Assembly (NCBI GenBank): GCA_023079485.1
Contig: CM041115.1
Span: 44,510,305-44,574,304, forward strand
Length of the DNA: 64,000 nucleotides
Direction of reading: 5' to 3'
DNA from: Archilochus colubris
Taxonomy: Eukaryota; Chordata; Aves; Apodiformes; Trochilidae
In this document: positions 38,397 through 50,632 of the stretch, one piece after another
How the letters are laid out: every line of letters begins with the position of its first letter
Position numbering within the stretch: the first letter of the stretch is position 1
Program-made: the position numbers and the translations under genes
Notes under the pieces: model-generated
The model's database searches: none
Told to the model about the DNA's origin: nothing
Seen by the model: only the letters and a program-made list of their open reading frames with translations

Positions 38397-41300
38397 GAGC
38401 ATTTCTATGTATTTTCAATGAAAATATTTTATGTTCTATATTTGATATGCCATACCTGAGATGGGCCCTTCTATAGGGCATATGCAGCTCCTCCCTTATA
38501 AGTGATACCACCAGTCCAACAGATAGATCTTCTGCATGCCAGAGTTCAAAATTGAGCTAGCAAGACCCATTAGTAGAGGGAATACACTTTGAATTCTTAA
38601 GACATAACATAAAGGTAAAGTCAGGAAGGAAATTTACAGTAGTAGTTGTTACAGCAATCAGAGACAGAATTTCAGAAATGTCTCGGGACGACAAAGATGT
38701 TGCATCCATACACTACAAGGTGTGACAGCCCCATCCAAAGATATAGTTGTTTCAGAAATGAACCTAGGAAATATGGCCCTTCCTTGACACCTTCATTTGC
38801 CAAGTCTGGGACCAAGAGGCTATTGTAAGCATTGCACAGGGATTGCCCTGGCTTTTCTTCACAAACCTTGAGCTGGAAGCATCCACATGTGAAGAGAATA
38901 CCCCACTCAAGGGCTGCTCACTACCCATACTACACAGCATGGGAACTGCTGCTCTGAGATAACCAGACAGCTGCCCCAGCATTTGACTCACCTGCTTCCT
39001 GTGAAAAGTACAATGAAGCCTCCTGTCTCCTGTTCTCCCTGGAGATCCACAGTTATCTTGCCTACTCTGGGCCACGGGGAATAATGAGGGAGCCTTAACA
39101 AAACCCCCATCAAATACACAAGCGTGCTCCTCCAAGCGTGACAGATCTAGCACTTGTATCAGAGAAGGGATACAAGGGATCAGAGAAGGCCCACATTGCC
39201 TTTGTGTGGGAAAGGAGGTGACACGGGCTGCTCATTCCTAGGCAAAGTTTGACGTGTTTACACTGAAGCCTTCAAGATACTGCTCATTCCAGTATAAGCA
39301 GATCAAAGCAAAGGGCATTATTATATATTTGTGTAGTCCCAACAGTGTGTTAGGCACTTAATTTGCCATCTGAAAGCTGTTCCTTTTGCTGTGATATTTC
39401 AGGCAGGGATTCCTATTCATCACATTGATCCCATTCTGAGGCTGGAGCACAAGGTCAGCTATCATTGGCTCTTTTGTGCTCAAACACTACAGTGCTCTGG
39501 TAATTAAGACTGTTAGATGGGAGGGCCTCTTTTCCTGCTATTTGATGTAGAGTAGGTGCAGATGAAAGATTTATAGTTTTAATTCAAATATGGGACTTGT
39601 CTGTGACAACTTAATTGTGTTTGCAGAGAAGTTCTGGACCCTTTCTCTTGCCAAGTCATTATAGAAAGGCCTCACATCTTGGATCTACCAGGAAGCTGTT
39701 TGTATTAGAGAAATAACCAAAGGGACTCTGCATAAGTGCTGATAGAAGCAATAAACATTTGCTTGTCCTTCTTCTGCTTGTAGTAAATATGTTGCTTAAG
39801 ATAGTATGTTTTTGTACTTCAAAGCCAAAGTAGGTATATGCTTTTCTAACTTTTTTTTCTGTATCTAAATTCATCTCCATAAACAGAATGCTCTTTTTTT
39901 TATAGCACCCTTATTAAAATCAATTAATGAAGCTGGTAAAATGAAAGCCAGAACAGGAGACTAAAATCAGATAGTTGTTCCTTTAATTAAAAAATTATTA
40001 TAAATAATAAAATGTAGCTTAATTTGATGAGAAAAATTGTTTTTACAACTGTTTTGTAATGGAAAGTCATTGCAACTCTTTGCAGTTACAATGAAGAGTT
40101 TCTTTATACCCATGTAGTAGGCACTAAACATCATCACCACAAAGCAAATTACTTAAAAGTCAGGAATCACTCAAGACACCTGTATATATGCAGATTTCTC
40201 ACATGTGGGTATATAGTGGTTGAGCTCACATTAACTGCCTTGATTATCAGCACTGGCTTCTGTCAGCACCTGCCAACAGAGACAGGCTGTCACACACTGA
40301 ATCATGGACAGAGGGAGGAAGATGAGGAGTTTTTTGTCATCTGATTACGAAGTAATTCCCACCAGGTGAGGTGGTAAATGCTCAGCATGAGCACATGATT
40401 GTGACAGAACACCTGCCTTCTGTGTCTGACTCCTGAAGAGGCCACAGATGGTCGGATTGGTTGGGGGCAGCTCACCTTCCATGTTGTTTGGTGTACTGGT
40501 CTTGGCACAGGGTCTCTTTGGTATAACCTTGCACCCCCTCATAAAAATTAGCCCTGTTACAGCAAGGGAATTTAGCTTGTCCATTTTTATTTTTCTAAGA
40601 AGCTTCATCCTTTCCATACACTGTGCGATGTGAGGGTACAAAGCTAGGATGCTTCATTTATGTGTCTCTCATTAAGGGCCATCTGAGGGTTTTACAGCCA
40701 CTGCTGCAATAATCCTCATAAAAGGACTTGAAGAAAAGAGACCTGACATTTACAAAGCATTTCAGCCCACGCAAGGGGCAACTAGTTTCCTGGTGAGATT
40801 ATCCAGAAGTCCCTAAATAGGCATTTTTTTCTCAGCATAGATGAGTATCTTCAAGCTCATAAAAGTTTTCAGACCTTTGTTGTCTGTCCCAGAGTCTCAA
40901 AATGAGGAATTCAACCCCAATCTCATGAGCTCCCCACATCCAACATTTTCCCCACGTGCACAGGACTCTGCTAGTGAGGTAGGACTCAGAGCAGAGGGTG
41001 GGCTCCCTTGTAGCTCCTCTCCAAGAGAGAGAGAGAAGGGCAGGGAGGGAGAATACTGTTGGGGGAAGTGTGAATGCCACTGGTGGGACAGTTTTTTCAG
41101 AGGGAGAAGTAGATGCGTCATCCCCCCCAGGACCTCCTCTGTTGCTTTGCCTCTGACCCCAGCAGCCCAGCAGCTATGGAGAACAATAGGACCTGTTTAA
41201 AACAGCAGGAAATAAGGACAGACACTGGGTGTAGGCCTCTTATAAAATTAAAAGCAATTGCATTTACACTGGAGGGAAAAGGAGAAAATTGTTGGTTGGA

Positions 41301-41524
41301 TTTCTTTTTATCCTGGTTTTCCAGTGAGCACCTGGGCTGGGCAGTATGGCTCCTACCATGAGTTATTTCCTGAGACCCCAGTATGGATCCATCCCCTATG
41401 CCACGGGACCTATTCAAGGGCTACTCCCCCTCTCTCCTGGCCAGTCCTCATCCCAGGAAGCAGTGAGATGTTTGGCTTGGGTTCTGGTCTGGGATTAGCA
41501 AAGGGAATTGGCCTTCCTAATTTC

Positions 41525-41842
41525 TTAACTGTTGCCTAAACTTTGAAGGAGGGTTATGACCTCCCAGCTATAGGCAGATGAAAGCAAGCTAGCTGAAGAG
41601 AGAAGCACAAGGACATAGGTCCTTGGCCATGAACAGAAGCCCCCCCTTTCCTGGGGTTACAGGAGGCCACAAGAGCAGAACAACAATTTGTGATAAAAGG
41701 GGTGGGACTGTCCACCCTAGCAGATGAAAGTCATGCCCTCTGGCCTACACATTCTGCAAATAACTCCCCTTGTAACTTATACTGTGAAAAAAATCTCATA
41801 ATTTTTACTGAATTGGTGATATCAGCTTCTCCACACATTATC
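41525..41842. mobile_element. Possible solo LTR, 308 bp (41530-41837)
   Basis: The segment from TGTTGCCTAAAC (41530) to CTCCACACA (41837) has TG...CA ends. It is flanked by five-base near-repeats TTAAC (41525-41529) and TTATC (41838-41842), with one mismatch. Five-base target duplications are usual for ERVL-like elements. Inside are an AT-rich TGATAAAAGGGG stretch (41691-41702) and a C-rich run. No internal retroviral sequence adjoins it. The flanking repeats are imperfect and short, so the boundaries could be coincidental. Confidence 0.38.
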
Positions 41843-41883
41843 ATCTAAGTTCAGGCCATGCATCAATGGGACAAAAGGGGCCT

Positions 41884-42117
41884 TTCAGATGAGAAAGCTA
41901 AGACATAGGAAGTTCCACCTCAACATGAGGAGAAACTTCTTTACTGGAAGGCTGATGGAGCACTGGGACAGGCTGCCCTCCTGCTCTGGGTACTTCCAAA
42001 ACCCACTTGGCGGTGTTCCTGCATGGCCTGCCCTAGGTTATCTGCTTTGGCAGAGGGGTGGGACTAGATGATCTCTAGAGGTCCCATCCAACCCCTAACA
42101 TTCTATGATTCTAAGAA
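41884..42117 (+). mobile_element. CR1 LINE fragment, 3' end, plus strand
   Basis: A sense CR1 3' end. It reads GCTAAGACATAGGAAGTTCC, ACCTCAACATGAGGAGAAAC and TTCTTTACTGGAAGGCTGAT, then GACAGGCTGCCCTCC, GGTGGGACTAGATGATCTCT and AGAGGTCCCATCCAACCCC, ending ATTCTATGATTCTAAG. It is about 234 bp and 5'-truncated, with no coding capacity. It lies about 45 bp downstream of a possible solo LTR. The small frame at 41889-42071 is a by-product of the old ORF2 end. Confidence 0.92.
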
Positions 42118-42200
42118 GTGTTTATTCCTCACTTTTAAGCCTGGCTGCCATGTTGTTTGCGCAGGACACAGCCTAAGAAAAATGTTTATCCACCTTTTGA

Positions 42201-42253
42201 AAAAAAAAAATATAAAGAAGAAAAAGGAAAAAAAAAAAAGAAGAAAAAAAAAG
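42201..42253. repeat. A-rich (AAG/AAAG) tract
   Basis: About 53 bases of A-runs with occasional G and one TATA interruption, giving a Lys-rich run in the overlapping frame. It lies about 85 bp downstream of a CR1 tail. Confidence 0.85.
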
Positions 42254-42319
42254 CAAATTTCTATTTACAGGCTTTTCTGCTCTGTATAATCTGGAGCCAA
42301 GGCCTCCCAGCAGTGTTTA

Positions 42320-42429
42320 CATAAAAAAACAATAAGAAAACACAACAAAAACCAAACAAACAACAACAACAAAAAAACAACCACAAATAAAAAAAACCCC
42401 AAAAAACAAAAAAACAAAAAACCAACCAC
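42320..42429. repeat. Long A/C-rich low-complexity tract
   Basis: About 110 bases with A-runs separated by C, CC, CCCC or T, including a (CAA)n-like part. It is the longest such tract in the window and sits 66 bp after another A-rich tract. Confidence 0.87.
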
Positions 42430-45400
42430 CAGATTTATGTTTGCAGGGGTTTTTTTATACTTTAGAATGTCTTTTTAATTTATAGACTCGTGGATCTTAT
42501 TCACCTCCCAGCTGGGTCCGAAATATGACTTTTCTCTTCATTTGCTTAGTGTTCCTAACAACCTGGCAGCACACAGTAATTGCACACATATGGTCATAGG
42601 ATATGGTTTTATAAAGCAGGGAGTTTTACAGCCCTCTGTTTTAGTGTGTCTCATAGTGCATTTTAATGATAGAGCAGAGACAGTCATGTCACCACGTGCT
42701 GATGCTTCTGCTTCAGAGAGAGCTGTGGAGGCAAGCAAGAGCCATCCAAGAAAAGATTTGGCTCAGGAGTTTAAAAAAGACTCCAGTTCCCTTAATAAGA
42801 CAACATTGACAGAACAAGAAGCATATTACCAGTGTAAAAGAGAGAGAAATGTCTGTGGGAGATGAAGGTTCTGATGTGTTTAAACATTTTCTGATTAGGC
42901 TAATTCATGTTTGGTGCCATAGAGAACAATGGCTGGAAAGGCAACTTCTTGCCACGTCTGAAAAGTTGAACATTTTTTCTCTAAATACCTGAAAGTAGAT
43001 TTAGGAGTTTAGCATTAACCAGTGAGCTTTGCAAGTGCTGGCCAATGATAATGACAGATTTTCCCAACTGCATCTTAAATCCATTGCTTCTTGTTATTAC
43101 CTCATTAAGTGAAAAGCATGGTTGATACTCCTTTAGCACATCCCTTTATGTTTCTATAGTCAGTTGTCATCTATCTGTTATTCTCCACATCATTTACTGT
43201 ATGCGTTACCCTCTCCTGAGCTCTAGAGGAGGCCCCAGACAACTGTAGCGTTGCAGATGTGTGTGATTCTGGCAGGACAGCTCAGTTGCTCTTCCTCAGG
43301 AATAATCTTGCCTCAGCATAGGGATGAAATGCTCCAGCAGATTCTTTCTAATTAGTTGTGAATGTTGAAGGGAGAAGTCATTCCCCACTGTTCCCCCTGC
43401 ACTGCCAATTAGCATTCTCTGGAAGGTGGTGAGAAAGTATCTATTGCCTGAAATTACACTGAATCAGATGTCAATAACTCAGAGAACCTTTTATAAGGTG
43501 AATACAGTTTCAGATGATTATTAGGCTATTCAGCTGGGTAAATTAGCCTGCACTGAGCTCTGAGCTGGACAGACAAGGCTATTCTCAGCTTCAAACTAGT
43601 TAATTCAAAGCTATCTCAGACTCTGCCCTGTCTCTCCTTTCCTGTCTTGATATTTTTTGAAAAGACACATTCTCACACTCTCCCTGTCTGAGTTTTGAAG
43701 AAATAGAATGCTGGAAGTGCCACCACATATTCATAAACCTTCAAAGCTGTTTAGCAGGGTTCTCTAACAGCCAGAGTGCCAGGAGCCCTGGGATGATTGC
43801 AAGTAACAGGTAACCAGGGGCTAAATGTGTGAATATTCCTGACAATATGTGTGCAGCGTGCTGCTGCATATTCATCCTTGTGTATTTTTTCTGAATTTTC
43901 CACATCCTTCACATCAGGCCAACCATTTGCACATTATAGGTATAGAAAAGGATCTGTCTAAAGACAAAATGAGAGGGTATAATAATGCTTCAGGCAAGAA
44001 TACACATATATATACTGAACTATTTTAAACATAGGTTAAACGTCTGACTTTTATTGGTATAGACAACCTATTTCTTTTTTGAAAATATGGCAATTCTCAC
44101 ATTACAGAGCACTATCACTTAAAATGCAATTTTTATTAATATCACTAAAAAAATAAACATTGAGATAGTTCAGTTCCTTCCAAGCAGGAAACTGAAATCC
44201 ACTAGGGAAGTCACAGACAACATGTGTAAACTCTTTTGTGGATAGAAAATGATGAAACATCCCAGAGCATCATTATTCCTTCCTACTTCCTGAAATCCGT
44301 TCCTTAAATCCCCCAAACTAACAACCCAGTGGATTTATAATTTACCAAGAGGTCTGTGGGTTTCTCAGACCATTCACCCAGCTTCGTGAGGAAGTGGGGG
44401 ATTACAGGGAACCACACAAGCAGGTCAGCCAAGGTTCACATCTTGACTAGCCTGTAAGTTGATGGTGACATTTTCCAGATATTTATGAGGAGTTCATCTT
44501 GGGAGATGCTCTTCTTATAGACGCAAAGTGGAATTTCCCGAAGCAGGTACTTCCAGTGCCATGTGCATCCTTGCAGAACAGCAAATGCATCCATCTCACC
44601 ATTTTTTTCAAAGACACTTGAAACGTGAAGGAATTACACAATGCTCTGTAGGTGGGAGAGGAGAAAGCTGAGACATGCCCCATGTCTCCACCCATGCTGC
44701 AACCCCAGCCACCATTCACACCTGCATCTCATAAGGGATGGGTTCCCAAAATGATTCAAGGAGGTGACAGTGTAATTCCTTCTTTTTCACAGCAGGAAGC
44801 TGTGGGAGTCCTTGTTAGCAAGGGATGGACAACAGATCTGTAGAGTCAGCCCTGAGGCAGGTGAGCCCAGACCCTCAATATATCCATTAAGGGAGGTCTG
44901 TGTCTCCAAGGCAAACTGGCATAATTCCTCCTAAAGCTCTGCAAAGAATTGGTAATTGCCTTCTGCTGTGAAACAGTGTCACTGTAAATTTTAAGGTTGA
45001 TATCAGCAACGCTACAGGCAGGAGACAGCCTAAAATTATCTGGGATGGGAATGACCCAGTTGAGAGCTAGGGCTGGAGAACAGGAAGACCAGAGGAGTAA
45101 GAGATCACTCAAGACCCTTCTTCCATACATTGATTGCCTCGATTGTCAGGAGACATTTTGACTAGAAGTTTAAATGGAGATGATTTTAAGCAGGTCAGTG
45201 CTCTGACATTGTGAACTAGTTAAGCATGAGCTGGAAAATGATCGTCACACTTGTTGCAGATGCTTGGAATCAATGCATTCAGATATAATATTTGTTGAAA
45301 GATATGAACAGTTTTCCCATGAAGAATTTGTTCTTGCTGATCACTACAGCTGTTCACAAGTGTTTCTAAAAAATGGTAAGAAGCCAGCCCTCATTTTGCT

Positions 45401-48400
45401 ATAATTTTCTTCTATAATGGTCAGAAAAATTGTATAGGCAGATTTTCAGATTGTCATTGCTCCATTTCCCTCTAGTCTGCACCTATAGAGGATCTGTTTC
45501 ACTTATCTCTTGGGCAACAGTACATTCTTCAAAGAAGTTCCACAGATCGTTTGTTGATTTAAGAGCATGGTGGGATGCAGACTGAAGGTTATAGTCTGTA
45601 TTATAGGTTATAGACACTGTAGGTTATAGTCTGAAATACATATATGAGATATGGCCACTCAGATTTCTGGAATTTCTACTGAAATATTTATAGGTATATC
45701 ACTGTAATCTAAATGTAAAATTTATTGAGTGACTGATGCTGATAGACACCCATTCTTGTAGGTCTGTAGAGAACAAAGAGGATTCTATGCATGATGTGAG
45801 CAATATGTTTTCTTGTGTATTCACTGCCTTGCTCAGGAGTATCTTGCAGTTAGCAGTACTCCAAGAGATAGCAAAGCACAGCAATTACCATTCAGCACAG
45901 TGAGCACCTGTATATAGAGGAGGAAATGCTGCAGGATAGCACTATTGTAGGTGGGACATGCTTGCAGGAGAACTGTATTCTTCTCTCTTCAACTTTTAAA
46001 AAAAAATTTTTAACATATATTTGGCCATCTGGTATCCACACAACTTTATAACTTTGATAAAATGAGGCAAATGTTTTTATTTTAATATAATTATCTGGAG
46101 AGAGAAGTTTAGGGATTGAATTATTCTGATCATAGTCTACTCTTGCATTGTTGTAATTTCAAACAGTCATGAAACTCAATTTATTTGCCTCAACAAATGC
46201 ACAGTTTGTCAAGCATAGTGTGCATAAGAGAAAGCACAAATTCATTACCTGTAAGCAAGATCTGTGCACCTACCTCCCTTACAGAGACTTTAAAAAATGT
46301 ATGTTCATAGGCCTCCGCCCAAGGAGCTCAGCTGTGTTCCTAGTTTTAAAACTTGATTTAAAAGCAAGAGTGTAAATTTAGAACTGTGCATGTTAGCCGT
46401 GGGATGTGCCCACCATGAATCAGGGCAACAACATTTCAGAAAAGAAAAGAAAAAATAAATATTAAGAGGGGCTTGTACAGGAATGCCATGGGTTAAGTTA
46501 CAGTATCTATTTAATTGAAGAAGTTCTGCTAAAACCTTTTAAAATCTGGAAATCAATATCCTGAATTCCTTACTGTAGTTAGAAGAGTATAGGTTTTTGA
46601 TCCCTTTCCTTCTTTGGATTCCTTTTCTTCTTGGGTTAAAAAAGTAGAAGCAGCAACTCTGAGACATTCTCTGATCTCTTATCCACACTGAGAAAGAGAT
46701 GACTCCACATTTTTTACCCACATTCATTTGCTATCTGGGTATTTATTTTCTCTTTTCTCTCATTAAATCCTTCTCTCTCTTGAGAGCTTACATCTTGAGG
46801 TTCTGTTGTTAGAAGGTAGAGTGGGAGTTTCAGAGGAAGTTAATTACTATAATGCTGGAGCTCTGAGAACAATAGGTGTGCTCAAGGACTCTGTTTGTCA
46901 GAGGTGGACCCTACTTGCCAATAAAAGAATCATGCACTATGGAGGTCCTCTAACAATGACTGTGGGCAGGAACCCTCTGGGTGGAAATTGTTCACACCAA
47001 TGTCTACAGATACAGAAACCTGTACCTGAGCTGGGCTCCATTAGGGAATCTGACTAAAGGGATCTGGTCTTTAGCATCAGTGAAAAATCTTGCAAGCGTA
47101 ACTGATGGATTCTCAAGAGTTTGTCATATAGTCTTAAACTAGATTTCTAACTGAACCAGGATAATTTTAACTTCCCTAAATTCAGGAATATTACTTGCTA
47201 GGAACATCTCAAGTTTTAGTATCAAAAAAGCCAGGAGGAAGTTGTTTCCTCCCATAAGAATGGCAGAGAAAGCAGAAAGAGAAGTAATTTAATAATAGAG
47301 ATTCTGTGTGCTATTGCCTCTTTAAGTCTCAAACAAATGGTGCTGAGGCTTAATTACCTTCTCACTTGAAGTTTGCCAGAGTTCAGATAAATGGTTTTGA
47401 GATAAATACATTTCCAAAGAAACTTTGTTGGTCCACAGAAGAAGCATGTCCCAGAAGGATTATTGGACATTTACATGTTCACCTACTTGGCGGCAGAGAA
47501 ATTTTGTGCTCAATAAACTCTTTCTGATTGGACTTCTGTAAGTATCAGCTAGTGCCAACAGCTCTTTCCAAACTCCTTTTGTCACGACTGCCACTACATG
47601 TCATCATGAAATCTGGTTTCAAAAGGAGATTCAAGTGGTGAAGGGTTTTCTAAATGGGTTTATTTAATATGCCTTGCACTTGAGTCAAGCCAGGAAATAT
47701 TTTTTTCTTCATGAGAGCCTGGTTCTGCGAGCTACAGCTCTCGGGGCTGAGCATAGCAAGAATCCTTCATTTCTTTCATACTGTCAGAGTTTCTCCCATC
47801 TGGCAATCAGGAAAGTCAGGGAAGTATAGAACAAAAGGGTGTTTCCAAAAAAAAGTCCAGCTTCAGCAAAAGCTTCTTTTGCTTCTAAAGTTTTCAACCA
47901 ATTTTGTGTCTGCATCAGAAAGAAAAAGGAATGGAACAATATGGGAAGAGCTGTGTTGTGTAAACAGGTTGCTCTTGATGTGTGTTTCACAGCTGTTTGT
48001 ATGGCTACATGAACTTGTTCTAATGCGGTAGAATTTCAACATCCAGGCTTCATGTGCTAGCTGATAAATGATGGGGGACAAATTGAAAGCAGTTCTGTTA
48101 GCACAAAACAAGGCTGTATCAGGAGTCTGTCAGTGAGGTGCTAGCTCAGAACACGGTCATTATGCAAGTGCCTTTTGGATATAAATGACTGTCCAGCAAC
48201 TCTACTAGAAACCTGAATCTAGCAGATTGTTAGTGGGAGGCTGATTTCAAAGTTCATTAGGGTAAAACTTCACAGACCAATTCTCAGGCCAGATGTGCAT
48301 TTTTATTTTCAGAAAAATTGTATCAATCCATTCAAGCACCTTTGATCTTGAGTTTGGCAAACTGTTCGCAATTCTCAAAGTTTCACATGGATGTTTTTAT

Positions 48401-50597
48401 TCCAAACTTTAGACTAACAATGGTTTCCTTTAAAAAAAAAAATATTTCTTTTAAGAATCTAGATCTTCAGGATAGCTGTATAGCCTCCTACATTTTCCCA
48501 TTTCCCCCCTTCCTCCTCAAATATTGCTTGCAAATGGCAGAAATGGTAGATAGCAAAAATGTATGTCTAGTAGCCTTGTTGCCATGCTTCAGTGCCAAAT
48601 TGAAACCATGCCACCCTTTAACAAACCTTGACCTGCAGTGTAATTGCTCCATTTTTCATGGTTTCCTACTCTGTCCTGGCTATTTCAAATTGCACTGACC
48701 TGCCACCCACTATTCCAGACAAATTACCAGCCAGGAGTCCAGCTTTTAAATGAAACAGGGTTTTAACTCCTAAATGGCATGAGGAATTTAACTGCTTCAA
48801 GATGTATCATCTACTGCTAACCAAAAGCTGGAGTGCTACCTAATATGTGACATACCCATGGAAATGTCAGCAAATGCTACTGAAGTGCAGAAATAGCAGA
48901 AGCTGCCTACAGTAAAGAGGGGGAAGGTTTTGGCTGTACAAGTGAGATTCATTGATGGAAGATTTCAAGATAGGTCTGCAGCTACAGCTAGATTTTTTTT
49001 ACTGAATCATGTCACAGACTTTCAGAGGACTTTGTAGGCTGTATAATATAATAGTGGATCATTAAAATGTACTTTCAAAGCACTAGCGAGTCATACTCAG
49101 TAGAGACACAGTTTGATGTCAACATATGAACTCATAGATTTTCTGCAGTCCTCCTGGTACTTCTGGAGGTACCCCTTTGTACATAGACCTATGTTAAAGT
49201 AGAGGTGCTATAAATGCTCTTCACAGGACCCCAGCTTCTTCAGATGCACAGGGGTCTAATTTCCATTTTCATTAGTGCTTAGGCTATGAAATCCCATGCT
49301 GATACAAAGCACACCTTGAAAATACAACTGTCCGGCTTCCTCTTCAGGCAGCCTGGAACAAGGATTTGTGACATGCAAACCATCTGAGCATCTTAAGCAC
49401 TGTAGTATTTAAGTCCATCAGTGTATCAGTAACAGGGACCTTGCGGCAGAGGAAAATGCTGGGCAGGCCAAACCATCCTCTAATGCAGATGCAGCACATG
49501 CTTAGCCAGGCTTAGTGCAGACCAGACCAGACACATGGTCTGGCCCTAGCAGAGTAAGTCAGCAGTATCACTCTGACCTGCTTTAGGAAGTCAGCTACCC
49601 TTCTTGGGAGAGAGGGCAGAGCAGCTGTAGGATGCTAAGGAGCCTCCTTAATCTGGCCTCTCTGGGATGGGATGATGAGCCCATGCTACCCCATCAGAGA
49701 GAACTCTTGGGACCACCTTGAAGCTGGCGAAGATTCATCTGGTATTGGTGGCACCATAATTGTATGGGGCTTGGGTGGGAAGTATGCAGTTCTCTGAGCA
49801 GTGCAACTTTCCCAGCATCCTGTGCTATCTGAAGACAGAAAAGCATCGTTCAGGTGTAGAAGCACCTGTTCCTCCAAGCTGAAGTCTGCTTGACCCAGCA
49901 GGATTCTGTGGACTACAAAATGGGCTGGGATTTTGCATGCTATCAGACTCTTCAGCATTGCTTCTTGATGAATGCTATTAGTAAGTCAGGTGTTTTACCC
50001 AGACCAGTTGGTATTTTGTCTCCAGAGAGGTGTAAGCCAGGGGTGTGGGAGAAGGATGTTCATGCAGTAAATCTTTTATTATTTAAATAGGAGACATTTT
50101 TTATGGGGCATATGAGCAGTATTTAAAGCTGCAGAGCTAGACACTCCAGGGATCAGCTGTAAACGAAGGTTAAGCCTTGTAAAGGCTTCTACCTTGTTTC
50201 TTTTATTGGGATTGCTATTGTGACCGAGGCCTTGATGTTTTACAACTCCAGCCATATGGTTATGTGGTTTTGGAGAAGAGGGTTTGGCAAAGGGAAGGAG
50301 AAAGGGGGGAGGGAAGGAAGGTTGTTATTACCACAATGGAACAAGTTTGTCCAACTTTCCCATTCTGGTGTGTCCTAACTTACAACATATGGAGACCAAT
50401 TGTACAGTCTTTATGGGGAAATCACATGGGCATTGTTAAATCATTTAATCTAAACTTTAAAAGAGAAAAATTAAAAAGGTGATTAAGGACAACATGAAGC
50501 TACGTGATAATGTGATGCTGAAGGGGTGGAATCACCTTTCATTACCAAGCTAGGACAAACACTAGCTGCCAAGTGCAGAAAAGAGGTAGGTGGTAGA

Positions 50598-50632
50598 TTT
50601 TGGGGGGGGTTTGTTGTGGTTTTTTTTTTTTT
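50598..50632. repeat. G-run plus poly-T tract
   Basis: A run of eight G residues (50602-50609), then TTTGTTGTGG, then thirteen T residues. It is low complexity only. Confidence 0.85.

Larger units (their letters stand above)
30227..41524. other. Unannotated non-coding stretch
   Basis: No gene or clear transposon is seen in about 11.3 kb. The longest frames are 145 codons (33289-33726, minus), 138 (37208-37624, plus) and 136 (33446-33856, plus, starting at GTG). None resembles a known family. The two near 33.5 kb overlap on opposite strands, which argues for chance. An A/C-rich tract at 32854-32939 and an A-run at 38379-38396 are listed separately. A perfect 14-bp palindrome, ACATATGCATATGT, sits at 38091-38104. 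Confidence 0.55.
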
